In this document: positions 56,085-64,000 of the stretch, piece by piece | Layout: every line of letters begins with the position of its first letter | Position numbering within the stretch: the stretch's first letter is position 1 | Source: Sphingobacterium cellulitidis | GTDB lineage: Bacteria; Bacteroidota; Bacteroidia; Sphingobacteriales; Sphingobacteriaceae | Length of the DNA: 64,000 bases | Assembly: GCA_002245855.1 (NCBI GenBank) | Contig: NOUX01000001.1 | Coordinates: 1 to 64,000 of the forward strand | Direction of reading: 5' to 3' | The notes under the pieces: generated by a model | Databases searched by the model: none | Told to the model about the DNA's origin: nothing | Seen by the model: only the letters and a program-made list of their open reading frames with translations | Position numbers and translations under genes: made by a program

Positions 56085-57491
56085 TTATTGAAAGGGGAAA
56101 ATCTTACTTTCCGTTCTGGCTTCAGCCATAATTTTTTTTGCTTTTTCTACTAATTCCGGATGTTTATCTGCAATATTATTTTGCTCCGCAATATCCGTAG
56201 GAAGATGATAAATGGCTATTTCAGCATTCGGATTCCCTTTGGCATTCAAACGGATTGCTTTATAATCCCCTATTCTGAGGCCTTGCTTTCCGCCTTGCTC
56301 GTGAAACTCCCAATATAAATAGTCATGCTCCTTTTGTCCTTTTTTACCAAGAAGTGTAGGCAGGAAACTAATTCCATCGGTTTTCTTTAAAGGTTTAGCA
56401 TGAGCTATCTCCAACAAGGTTGGAGCGATATCCCAGAAAGCACCGATATGGTCTGAGGTTGAATTCGCTTTTACTTTTGCTGGCCAGTGTACAATAAATG
56501 GCGTACGGACACCTCCTTCGTAGACATCTCTTTTATTTCCACGGAAGGGTCCTGAGCTTTTAAAGAAATCAGGATCTGCACCACCTTCTCGGTGTGAACC
56601 ATTATCACTGGTAATAATGATGATGGTATTATCTAAAATTCCTTCTTCCTTCAAGGCTGATACCACTTCACCAACTTGCTCATCCATGCGAGTTACCATG
56701 GCAGCGAAGGTTGCTCGTGGCTTGGCTTGTGTCGTATAGCCAGGACCTGCATTAGGACCATAAGGGCTCCCCTGATAGGGTTTTTCCTCAAATTTACCAT
56801 CAAACTTCGCAAAGATTTCATCCTCTGGAACGATCAATTCCGCATGTGGCAATACCGTTGGAATAAATATAAAAAGGGCAGCATCCCGATTATTATGAAT
56901 AAAGGTCAAAGACTTTTTATGAATAAGATCAGGCGCATAAGTGGTCGTTTTCATCAGATCCTCATTCCCTTTCAGGTCTATGCGTTGTTCATTTTCCCAG
57001 AGATGTGTAGGATAATATCGATGCGATTGACGTTGACAGTTGTACCCATAGAATTCATCAAATCCTTTTCGCAAAGGATCACCTGTGGTTCCAACCATTC
57101 CTAATCCCCATTTACCAAAAGCAGCAGTCAAATAGCCTGCTTTTTGTAAGGACATGGCAAAGGTTTCAATATCCTGAGCCAAAGGCTCTTGTCCTTCTGG
57201 GACAATCTCTTTATTTCCGCGAATATAAGTATGCCCCGTATGTTTACCGGTCATTAAAGCTGATCTTGAAGGCGCACATACCGGAGCTCCCGCATAAAAA
57301 TCTGTAAACAACATCCCCTTTTTAGCTAAGGCATCGATATTGGGCGTACTAAATTTTTCTTGCCCATAGATGCTTAGGTCACCATAACCAAGGTCATCTG
57401 CAAGGATTAAAACAATATTCGGTTTCTTAGACTGTGCAAATAGCGACAGGCTAAAAACCGTAGCTGCTAACAATATTAGATATTTTCGCAT
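56085..57491 (-). CDS. Secreted arylsulfatase (type I, formylglycine-dependent)
   Basis: This is a 468-residue sulfatase that removes sulfate esters from sugars or aromatic compounds. It has a signal peptide (MRKYLILLAATVFSLSLFAQ). Metal-binding Asp-Asp are in VLILADDLGYGDL. The formylglycine precursor Cys72 sits in CAPSRSALMTGKHTGH, the full C-x-P-S-R consensus. A second metal site is in IITSDNGSHREGG. A maturase (anSME) is not in the window. It is the last gene of an operon with two Gfo/Idh/MocA genes, one base after the previous stop, suggesting a sulfated sugar or cyclitol substrate. Confidence 0.93.
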   Translation of the reverse strand: MRKYLILLAATVFSLSLFAQSKKPNIVLILADDLGYGDLSIYGQEKFSTPNIDALAKKGMLFTDFYAGAPVCAPSRSALMTGKHTGHTYIRGNKEIVPEGQEPLAQDIETFAMSLQKAGYLTAAFGKWGLGMVGTTGDPLRKGFDEFYGYNCQRQSHRYYPTHLWENEQRIDLKGNEDLMKTTTYAPDLIHKKSLTFIHNNRDAALFIFIPTVLPHAELIVPEDEIFAKFDGKFEEKPYQGSPYGPNAGPGYTTQAKPRATFAAMVTRMDEQVGEVVSALKEEGILDNTIIIITSDNGSHREGGADPDFFKSSGPFRGNKRDVYEGGVRTPFIVHWPAKVKANSTSDHIGAFWDIAPTLLEIAHAKPLKKTDGISFLPTLLGKKGQKEHDYLYWEFHEQGGKQGLRIGDYKAIRLNAKGNPNAEIAIYHLPTDIAEQNNIADKHPELVEKAKKIMAEARTESKIFPFQ

Positions 57492-57492
57492 A

Positions 57493-58578
57493 TTATAATT
57501 TTACTATCCCTCCAGTTTTTACTGACTCATCACAAGCAATGGCAATCTGTAAACTATTGATGGCATCTTGCATGGATTTATCCAGGTTCAGATCCTCTTG
57601 AATAGCTTTTAGGAAAAAGCTCTGCTCCCGATTACACAATTCCTGATGATCAGGCTCATCGGTCAAATCGATCCACTCATCAGTTTTTACAAATTCATTT
57701 TTCGCGTTGATATCGGCATAATGAACTTTTAAGGATTCTGTTTTAGTGTGAGACTCCACGGAGTCTGAATTCCCTGCTTTTCCAGCTTCTTTAGCCACAA
57801 TAGAAACACAGCCTTTCGGTCCGATGACATCCTTGATAAAGAAGGCCGTATCACTAATCATTGGACCCCAGCCCGCTTCATACCAACCCACACTACCATC
57901 ATCAAAGCGAATCTGCAACTGACCGTAATTATAATTATCCTGAGGAATATCATCGGTCAATCGAGCTCCAATAGCACTTACAGAAACAGGATTGGCATTG
58001 GTCATTTGGCACATGACATCAATATAATGCACGCCACAATCAACGATTGGGCTTAAACTTTTCATCAAGTTACGATGTACATCCCACATATAACCCTGAC
58101 TCTGTTGATTTAAATTCATCCGCATAACCAAAGGATAACCCATGGTTTTGCCAATCTCAATAAATTTGATCCAAGAAGGGTGATGTCTTAGGATATAGCC
58201 CACCACTAACTTCTTGCCAGCGGCATTTGCTGCATCGACTACTTTTTGAGCACCAATGACGGTATCAGCCAATGGTTTTTCAATAAAAACATGCGCATTA
58301 GCTTGGAAAGCCTTAATGGCATAATCTTCATGTGTATCAGGATACGTAGATATGCATACGGCATCAGGCTTACTTTGCTCCAATGCTTGTTCGTAATCTT
58401 CATATAAGGGGTAATCAGCCCCTAATTTTTCATTTAATTTCAGTTTGGAATCACCACGGGAAACTAAACCCACAATTTCAAACGCTTCCATATCGTGATA
58501 GGCTTTGGCATGAGAAGCTCCCATATTGCCACAACCAACCACTAAAATTTTAATTTTTTCCAAAATTCCTTTCTTCAA
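57493..58578 (-). CDS. Gfo/Idh/MocA-family oxidoreductase (TTG start)
   Basis: This is an NAD(P)-dependent sugar or inositol dehydrogenase-like protein. The Rossmann motif is IKILVVGCGNMGASHAKAY, with the family block HVFIEKPLADTVIGAQKVVDAA containing the conserved EKP. No ATG exists before the Rossmann motif: the start must be TTG at 58578, or TTG five codons later, which has AGGA four bases upstream. The frame is the same as that of the preceding gene, separated by a single TAA. It is cytoplasmic, with no signal peptide. Confidence 0.85.
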   Translation of the reverse strand: MKKGILEKIKILVVGCGNMGASHAKAYHDMEAFEIVGLVSRGDSKLKLNEKLGADYPLYEDYEQALEQSKPDAVCISTYPDTHEDYAIKAFQANAHVFIEKPLADTVIGAQKVVDAANAAGKKLVVGYILRHHPSWIKFIEIGKTMGYPLVMRMNLNQQSQGYMWDVHRNLMKSLSPIVDCGVHYIDVMCQMTNANPVSVSAIGARLTDDIPQDNYNYGQLQIRFDDGSVGWYEAGWGPMISDTAFFIKDVIGPKGCVSIVAKEAGKAGNSDSVESHTKTESLKVHYADINAKNEFVKTDEWIDLTDEPDHQELCNREQSFFLKAIQEDLNLDKSMQDAINSLQIAIACDESVKTGGIVKL

Positions 58579-59841
58579 TTATGAATTAGCTAAACCCGGT
58601 CTAGGGATTCTAGCTGTATCAATTGCCATTTCCCAATTATATTCATCGGCACTCGGACCATAGGTTTTGGTTGAGTTTTCGATTTCATCCAAGGAGATAA
58701 TGCTTCCTGAATATGCAGCTTCACGAGCCCAGATTGCCATTAAGGTAGAATCAGCCATGAAATCACCATCATTGATGACTTGATTATTCTTCACTGCGGC
58801 AAAAAGTTCATCATGTTGGGTTTGGTACATATTGTTCATTTTTCCTTCAAACTTCCATGGGTTTGCTCCATTGATTTGGTATGAACTCAATAAGCTCACA
58901 TTGAAGTTACCTTTCGTTCCTAATGCTTCCACGGAATTTCTAGGTTGCGTACCGTTTTGTTGTCTACCAAAGTGGAAACCTTTCATTCCATCGCCATAGT
59001 CAAATTCTATTGCGAAGTGATCAAATACATTTCCGTATTTATCCCAAGGGCGACTTTGTCTACCACCAGTTCCGGATACCGTTTTCGGCAAGCCACGGTT
59101 TAAAATCCAGTTCATAAAATCGATGCTATGAACGGTTTGTTCTACGATAATATCGCCAGAATAGCGTTGGTAGTAGAACCAATTATATAATTGATATTTA
59201 AGATCAGTCCAATCCGCTTGTTTAGGTTTTTCAGTTAATTCCCCACCCAGTCTAAAAGTACTGATGGAGTAAATATCCCCGATAGTTCCGGAATGGATTA
59301 GTTTTGCTAATTCGCGGTTAGGGGTTGAATATCTAAAGCAATAGCCTGAAACAATATTTAACTTTTTATCTTTTGCTAATTTTACGGCTTCACGCACTTT
59401 ATGTACGCCTGGAATATCGACAGCCATTGGTTTTTCACAGAAAATATGTTTTCCTTTTTTCACGGCTTCAGCCAAATGATCCGGTCTAAAGCAAGGAGGC
59501 GTAGCCAATAATACGACATCAACATCGGTTGCCATCAGTTTTTTATAGGCATCAAAACCAATAAATTTCTTTTTTTCCGGTACATTTACTCGGTCCTTAT
59601 GCGCTTCTTGCAAGGAAGCGAGGGCAGTTTCCAATTGTGGGGAAAAAATATCAGCTAAGGCTACGATTTCCACATCTGGATCTGCACTTAATGCTTGAAA
59701 TGCCGCACCTGTTCCACGTCCACCACAACCTACTAATCCGACTTTTATTTTTTTCTTGAAGTTTAGGTTTGTATTTGATAGGTTTAATGAAGTGGCACCA
59801 AGGACAATACCACTATTTTTAATAAAATTTCTTCGGTCCAT
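58579..59841 (-). CDS. Gfo/Idh/MocA-family oxidoreductase with Tat signal
   Basis: This is a 420-residue oxidoreductase. A twin-arginine-type leader (MDRRNFIKNSGIVLGATSLNL) precedes the Rossmann motif KKIKVGLVGCGGRGTGAAFQA and the EKP motif in HIFCEKPMAVDIPGVHKV. The C-terminal half (NWFYYQRYSGDIIVEQTVHSIDFMNWIL) follows the family. Tat-exported members are frequent in Bacteroidota and carry their cofactor across folded. It is the first gene of the sulfatase operon and ends directly against the next gene's start. Possible role: redox chemistry on the desulfated sugar. Confidence 0.9.
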   Translation of the reverse strand: MDRRNFIKNSGIVLGATSLNLSNTNLNFKKKIKVGLVGCGGRGTGAAFQALSADPDVEIVALADIFSPQLETALASLQEAHKDRVNVPEKKKFIGFDAYKKLMATDVDVVLLATPPCFRPDHLAEAVKKGKHIFCEKPMAVDIPGVHKVREAVKLAKDKKLNIVSGYCFRYSTPNRELAKLIHSGTIGDIYSISTFRLGGELTEKPKQADWTDLKYQLYNWFYYQRYSGDIIVEQTVHSIDFMNWILNRGLPKTVSGTGGRQSRPWDKYGNVFDHFAIEFDYGDGMKGFHFGRQQNGTQPRNSVEALGTKGNFNVSLLSSYQINGANPWKFEGKMNNMYQTQHDELFAAVKNNQVINDGDFMADSTLMAIWAREAAYSGSIISLDEIENSTKTYGPSADEYNWEMAIDTARIPRPGLANS

Positions 59842-59956
59842 TCGATTTATTTTTGAAGGATTCAGATTGATTTAATACTGTTGATAATATGATTATTTCA
59901 ATAAATAACTGAAAAAATAGCTATTTTCACAGCAAAATAACAATTATTACAATTTT

Positions 59957-61222
59957 ATGCAAATAACCGAGACAGAAGCCACAGCATTGATACAAAACAC
60001 AACTGTTGTTTTTGGCCTATTAATGACAATCTTAGGCTTAGTATTCTATACCTCCAGTTTATCCAATAAATATGTAAAAGGTTTTTACAATGTAATTCCA
60101 CCATTATTGCTCTGCTATTTTCTGCCGGGTTTATTAAATTCATTCAATATCATTGATGGGGCGAATTCTCCCCTGACTACAATTGGGAGTCGATACTTCT
60201 TACCGGCATGTTTGATACTTTTTGTGATCAATCTTGACCTCAAGGAAATGTGGGCATTACGCAAACGTGCAGGATTAATGTTTATTACAGGAACTGTCGG
60301 AATTCTCTTAGGCGGACCCTTGGCGGTTTACCTAACATCACTGGTTGCCCCTGAAGTTGTTGGAGGAACAGGTCCTGATGAAGTTTGGCGAGGGCTAGGA
60401 GCCTTAGCAGGATCATGGATTGGGGGAAGCGCTAATCAGGTCGCTTTAAAAGAAATATTGCAACCATCTCCAGCACTTTTTTCTTCCATCATTGCCGTGG
60501 ATGTGTTTGTTGCTTATATCTGGATGGCCATTTTATTGTATGGAGCGAGTAAATATAAAATCGTTGATAAATTTTTCAAGGCTGACTCCCAAGATGTGGA
60601 GCATCTGAAAGAAAAAATGGATGAACGCGTGAAAGTCAACAGCAAGATTCCAGAAACCAAGGATTATATGATTATGATTGCTTTGGCCTTTGGAGGAACT
60701 GGTTTAGCGACTTTACTTTCTGAACCAGTTGCCAACTTTATGGCAACCCATTATCCAGAGACTGAGAAATTTTCCTTAACGAACACCTTTTTTTGGTTGG
60801 TATTTTTCGCTACTGTTTTTGGGATTGCCTTATCCTTTACGCCAGCCAAAAAATTGGAATTCGCTGGAGCCTCCAAAATTGGAACAGTATTACTTTACGT
60901 ACTGATTACGACCATTGGAATGCAGATGGATATTATGGCTATACTCGGCAACCCTGGTTTATTTATCGTAGGATTTTTATGGATTAGTTTCCATGCCTTA
61001 CTCCTAATAATTGTTGCGAAGATATTTAAGGTTCCATTTTTCTATCTATCCGTTGGTAGTATGGCCAATGTTGGTGGAGTAGCATCAGCCTCGGTCATGT
61101 CCGCTGCTTTTCATCCATCCCTTATTTCGGTTGGAGTGATCTTATCAGTCTTTAGTTATGCTATCGGTACTTATGCCGGTTGGCTAACTGCACTCTTAAT
61201 GAAATTAGCCTCCGGAGTTTAG
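59957..61222 (+). CDS. DUF819-family membrane protein (putative transporter)
   Basis: This is a 421-residue membrane protein with about ten to eleven helices. Family features include YTSSLSNKYVKGFYNVIPPLLLCYFLPGLL and the Gly-rich GALAGSWIGGSANQVALKEIL, the latter reminiscent of sodium-coupled transporter reentrant segments. The C-terminal half repeats the pattern (VGSMANVGGVASASVMSAAFHP), suggesting two inverted halves. DUF819 has no confirmed substrate that I know of. It is divergent from the sulfatase operon (115 bp) and may import a product of it. Confidence 0.85.
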   Translation: MQITETEATALIQNTTVVFGLLMTILGLVFYTSSLSNKYVKGFYNVIPPLLLCYFLPGLLNSFNIIDGANSPLTTIGSRYFLPACLILFVINLDLKEMWALRKRAGLMFITGTVGILLGGPLAVYLTSLVAPEVVGGTGPDEVWRGLGALAGSWIGGSANQVALKEILQPSPALFSSIIAVDVFVAYIWMAILLYGASKYKIVDKFFKADSQDVEHLKEKMDERVKVNSKIPETKDYMIMIALAFGGTGLATLLSEPVANFMATHYPETEKFSLTNTFFWLVFFATVFGIALSFTPAKKLEFAGASKIGTVLLYVLITTIGMQMDIMAILGNPGLFIVGFLWISFHALLLIIVAKIFKVPFFYLSVGSMANVGGVASASVMSAAFHPSLISVGVILSVFSYAIGTYAGWLTALLMKLASGV

Positions 61223-61279
61223 ATATCAAAGCTGAATTAATAAAAAGAAAATTCGATTTAACACCTCTATAATAACCAT

Positions 61280-61317
61280 AAAAAGGAGTCGAAAATTTAA
61301 GTTTTCGGCTCCTTTTT
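61280..61317 (+). terminator. Terminator of the DUF819 gene
   Basis: AAAAAGGAG-CGAAAA and TTTTCG-CTCCTTTTT form a 16-bp stem with one mismatch, followed by T-rich sequence. Confidence 0.85.
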
Positions 61318-61683
61318 ATGATTAATATGCCTCACTAGCTATTAATTTTTCCTGCAACGGCAAGAATTTTTTTAATAAATCTCTCAATATCAAATACAGT
61401 CGGACAATTTGTCGATATTCTTGTTACACTCATCTTCCTTATGTAAAGCAATATTTTAACAATAAATTAATCAAATTAAATTTTAAAGATTGTTTTCGCT
61501 GAATTCATCACGTTAATCAGGGATTCAACTTAAAGTTTGTGTTATTATTATATAATTTATTCCAAAGGTTACAATTATTACCTAATTTTGATACCGTTAG
61601 TTAAAAATCGCTGTATTAAGGAAATACAAGAGGTTGATTACAGATTAACAATCAATAAAATAGATCAATAAACCAATTAATAT
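61318..61683. other. AT-rich region upstream of the fimbrillin locus
   Basis: It contains a -7-like TAATTTTG at 61583-61590, giving a leader of about 90 nt to the 61684 ATG. No convincing -33, gene or RNA is seen elsewhere in it. Confidence 0.4.
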
Positions 61684-61917
61684 ATGAAGGCCAACCACAA
61701 TAATTTAGAATGGGAAATTCAGCGATTGAACGGTCCCAATTCAACTTCTTTCCGAAGACCATATATGGCTCCCAAGGTAACTCTGCATAGGATTAATTTA
61801 GAATTTGATATCCTAATAACCTCTAGCAACATTCGAACAGCGGGACCTGGAGATCAGCGACCAGAGGTGGAAAATTGGGAGGACGAGAGTGATTTTACCC
61901 ACAACATAGATTTTTAA
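61684..61917 (+). CDS. Small peptide gene preceding a fimbrillin-like gene
   Basis: This 77-residue product has no signal peptide, membrane helix or Cys. The middle reads YMAPKVTLHRINLEFDILITSS. The C-terminal third is acidic and Pro/Gly-rich (RTAGPGDQRPEVENWEDE), ending in Asp-Phe. I recall similar short proteins (an APKV-type start, LE, PG, then E-x-W and a terminal DF) next to fimbrillin-type lipoproteins in Bacteroidota, but cannot name a family. It lies 27 bp before the lipoprotein gene and is clearly in its unit. Function unknown. Confidence 0.6.
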   Translation: MKANHNNLEWEIQRLNGPNSTSFRRPYMAPKVTLHRINLEFDILITSSNIRTAGPGDQRPEVENWEDESDFTHNIDF

Positions 61918-61944
61918 AGATCTGGCAAAAAAAAATTTATAATT

Positions 61945-63636
61945 ATGACAACTAGATACAACCTTTCTTTCCTGATAGGCTTCATTTGCATGACATTATT
62001 CAGCAACTGTAAGCGAGCTATAGAAGATTTACCTTCCGATAAGGGATTAATTTTTGGCATTACTGGCTTGGATGAAAATTCCGGTTCCGAGGATATTATT
62101 ACCAAAGGAAGTCATTCTAATAGCGATACTACGTTTAATTATTATCAAAAGAATGCAGGTGCAATTGATGGATTGGAATATGATCTTTTTATAGAAGAAA
62201 AGGCGCATCGAATTCCAACGAAAGCAGTGACGACGACTCGTTTAGCTAACAACACCAGGTTTCGGGTATTATTATTTAACACTGATGCACAAGGCAATAC
62301 CACTGATTTTGAGGCTCAAGGTGAATCCAATGCTGCAAGCAACCTTTCGCTGCCGGTTTATCGGAATAAACAATATCGATGGATTGCCTATTCATTCAAC
62401 AATTCCACGGAGATTCCTACATTTGACCCAGCGAATCCCACTCTAGCCATTAAAGCAACTTCTACGACCGCCGGCACTGACCTATTGTACGCGAGCGGGT
62501 TGATTCGTACATCGGATGATGGTAATGCTGAAAACCGCATCAACATAACTTTTAAAAGGATGGTAAGTGCAATTCGATACGAAATTGACGCACGCGGGGC
62601 ATTCACCAGCATTAAGGAATTGGTGATGGATTTTATCACTTCGCAAACTCGAGGTTTAAGAGATGGTATATTTCATGTGGTAAATGGGTCTTTTACCTCC
62701 ACTAGTATACCTCCTGATTTTAGACTTACAAATTGGGATAACGTAATTTCTGATACCATTCCGACAGGTTGGGTGAAGTATAAACAATTTCTAACAGTCC
62801 CATCTAGCAGCCCTATGAATTTTGTTGCGGTTATCAGGTATATTACTTTAACGAGCCAAATGATAAATCCAGATAATCCCACCACAGAAATTCCTGCTGA
62901 CCGACAATTCAACACTATAGAATCGGTCACCCCTTTATTTTATGCTCCATTTAATATCGCTGCTGGAAAACAATACAACATAAAAATGAGATTAAGAGAA
63001 TCAGCAGTAGGGTACTCAGGAGCATTTTGGGCACGGGGCAATTTAACTTACAATCCAAATGTAGACCGCAACAAATACAGGATTCAGTACAATAATGTTC
63101 TGATAAAGAACATCAACGGGGGAATGAACAATTTTTTGGAGCGGGATTATTTTGACACAAGACCGCCCCAACAACCACAGGGCACTCCTAGTAATTGGGA
63201 CCCTTGCCAATTAGTCTATCCGGAAAAAACCTGGCGGCTCCCTACCGTTATAGAAGCTACATTATTGGTAAGTTCTACTAATTATGCTGATAGGAGAAGG
63301 TTCTCCCAACCGGGAAATGCTGGTTGGTATATGCATTTTGAAAATGTTGGTACTGAGGGACCGCCTCGCTATCCAAATAGGCATTTAACTTTTGTGGCAG
63401 CAGGATACCGAAATAAAAATCGGGCATTGGTAGATTTCCATTATCAAAGTGGAAACTCCAACCTTCCACCTGCTCCAATTGTTTATGGGGATGTAGGTTA
63501 TTTCAGAACAAATGATACCTCCCAATTTATAGTCACAAGATACCGAGGAGGCGCTTTGGATTTTAACCTATTTATGGGCGTAAGTGAATTTAATGATAGA
63601 AGAGCTGCGAATGTAAGGTGCGTTAGAAACAACTAA
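61945..63636 (+). CDS. Fimbrillin-family lipoprotein with FISUMP-like C-terminus
   Basis: This is a 563-residue lipoprotein. The signal ends at FSNC (LIGFICMTLFSNC). The N-terminal two thirds resemble the Mfa-like fimbrillin domain (RFRVLLFNTDAQGNT, YRWIAYSFNNS, ITFKRMVSAIRYEID). The C-terminal part (DPCQLVYPEKTWRLPTVIEATLL ... NVRCVRNN) resembles the FISUMP/major-paralogous domain. Proteins of this design are surface or fimbrial subunits. No anchor or accessory fim/mfa genes are in the window, although more may follow beyond it. Confidence 0.75.
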   Translation: MTTRYNLSFLIGFICMTLFSNCKRAIEDLPSDKGLIFGITGLDENSGSEDIITKGSHSNSDTTFNYYQKNAGAIDGLEYDLFIEEKAHRIPTKAVTTTRLANNTRFRVLLFNTDAQGNTTDFEAQGESNAASNLSLPVYRNKQYRWIAYSFNNSTEIPTFDPANPTLAIKATSTTAGTDLLYASGLIRTSDDGNAENRINITFKRMVSAIRYEIDARGAFTSIKELVMDFITSQTRGLRDGIFHVVNGSFTSTSIPPDFRLTNWDNVISDTIPTGWVKYKQFLTVPSSSPMNFVAVIRYITLTSQMINPDNPTTEIPADRQFNTIESVTPLFYAPFNIAAGKQYNIKMRLRESAVGYSGAFWARGNLTYNPNVDRNKYRIQYNNVLIKNINGGMNNFLERDYFDTRPPQQPQGTPSNWDPCQLVYPEKTWRLPTVIEATLLVSSTNYADRRRFSQPGNAGWYMHFENVGTEGPPRYPNRHLTFVAAGYRNKNRALVDFHYQSGNSNLPPAPIVYGDVGYFRTNDTSQFIVTRYRGGALDFNLFMGVSEFNDRRAANVRCVRNN

Positions 63637-63765
63637 GTATAGAAATATTTTTTGGCCTTTTCGTTCAAATGTGAAATTAAATCATGTAATAAAGGAGAAT
63701 CGAAAAGGTCAAAAAAAGTATTATCTATTAACTTGACTCTAATTTATAACAAGCAATATTTAGAA

Positions 63766-64000
63766 TTATGGAAATACCTTATAAATATCGTTTCTTTTGA
63801 CAAATCGAGCTAATTCAATAGTATTTTCATGTTTAAAGAAACCTAAACGATATTCCCCAATGCGAAATCGATAGGCAGTGGAGAATCCTTTCATTTTAAC
63901 AATATCAGGAATTTCAGTTAAAGTCTTAGCCTTTTCTACCTGAATGATAAATTCTTTGATCTTTGACTTAATAGATTTGTCATTGATTTTTTTAATATCA
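63766..64000 (-). CDS. RelE/ParE-type toxin, N-terminus cut by the window edge
   Basis: The open frame ends with TAA at 63766 and runs off the right edge, so at least 78 codons are present. The visible sequence shows DKSIKSKIKEFIIQVEKAKTL, the strand KGFSTAYRFRIGEYRLGFF, and the end VKRNDIYKVFP. This is the RelE-family pattern (YRFRIGEYRLGF-type core, Arg-rich strand, terminal YKxFP). Family members are mRNA interferases or gyrase poisons paired with a small antitoxin, usually upstream, which would lie beyond position 64000. Complete N-terminus not visible. Confidence 0.75.
   Translation of the reverse strand, partial: DIKKINDKSIKSKIKEFIIQVEKAKTLTEIPDIVKMKGFSTAYRFRIGEYRLGFFKHENTIELARFVKRNDIYKVFP

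Noticed and set aside
56676..57104. 142-codon plus-strand frame opposite the sulfatase gene
   Set aside because: Antisense shadow; no recognisable protein.

Overview
The window is a chromosomal stretch of a Bacteroidota bacterium, most likely family Sphingobacteriaceae (Sphingobacterium/Pedobacter-like; genus is inference). The evidence is a SusC/SusD pair, a Bacteroidota-type PUR-family protein (DUF3276), a CXXC-20-CXXC protein, a DivIC/FtsB-like gene beside enolase, many TAnnTTTG (-7) boxes typical of the phylum's primary sigma factor, weak Shine-Dalgarno signals and AT-rich spacers. I see no tRNA, rRNA, IS element, prophage or CRISPR array.

Layout. 1-8.4 kb: a double-CDGSH iron-sulfur protein, a small beta-barrel-like protein, holA, an orphan HSDR_N-type nuclease-fold protein, clpP-clpX, AMP nucleosidase, cystathionine beta-synthase and an FkbM methyltransferase. 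8.4-18 kb (minus strand): DivIC/FtsB-like, eno, carA with a leader-peptide/terminator region, rseP, dxr, a membrane protein, dipeptidyl peptidase IV and the PUR protein. 18-22.4 kb: a LiaF-like protein, LytS-type kinase, LytTR regulator and serine hydrolase behind a good promoter and a two-box LytTR-type operator. 22.7-31.7 kb: RidA-like, short AraC-type and thioredoxin-like genes, then purN, an esterase, purH, a lipoprotein, purM and a RimB/RimK-like pair. 31.8-51.2 kb: an accessory catabolic locus. 51.2-56 kb: a CXXC protein, the thrS-infC-rpmI-rplT translation operon and queE. 56-61.2 kb: a sulfatase with two Gfo/Idh/MocA oxidoreductases, facing a DUF819 transporter. 61.7-64 kb: a small unassigned peptide gene, a fimbrillin/FISUMP lipoprotein and the 3' part of a RelE-type toxin gene cut by the window edge.

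The catabolic locus combines SusCD import, a DeoR regulator, two MFS carriers (one resembling the ribitol/arabinitol permease family, one hexuronate/ACS-like), an FAD oxidoreductase, a Tat-exported endonuclease/exonuclease/phosphatase-fold enzyme, a 2-hydroxyacid dehydrogenase, two FGGY kinases in tandem, a histidine phosphatase and a secreted glycerophosphodiesterase. Together they suggest import and phosphorylation of a polyol or polyol-phosphate released from a phosphodiester-containing substrate; the substrate itself is not readable from the sequence.

The least expected signals are non-coding: (i) two distant intergenic copies of an element built on a strict 11-bp period; (ii) a 22-codon leader ORF ending six bases before an intrinsic terminator upstream of carA; (iii) a two-box operator with 21-bp phasing before the LytTR operon; (iv) consecutive hairpins in front of purM; (v) several genes (infC, dxr, one Gfo/Idh/MocA gene) that can only start at TTG.
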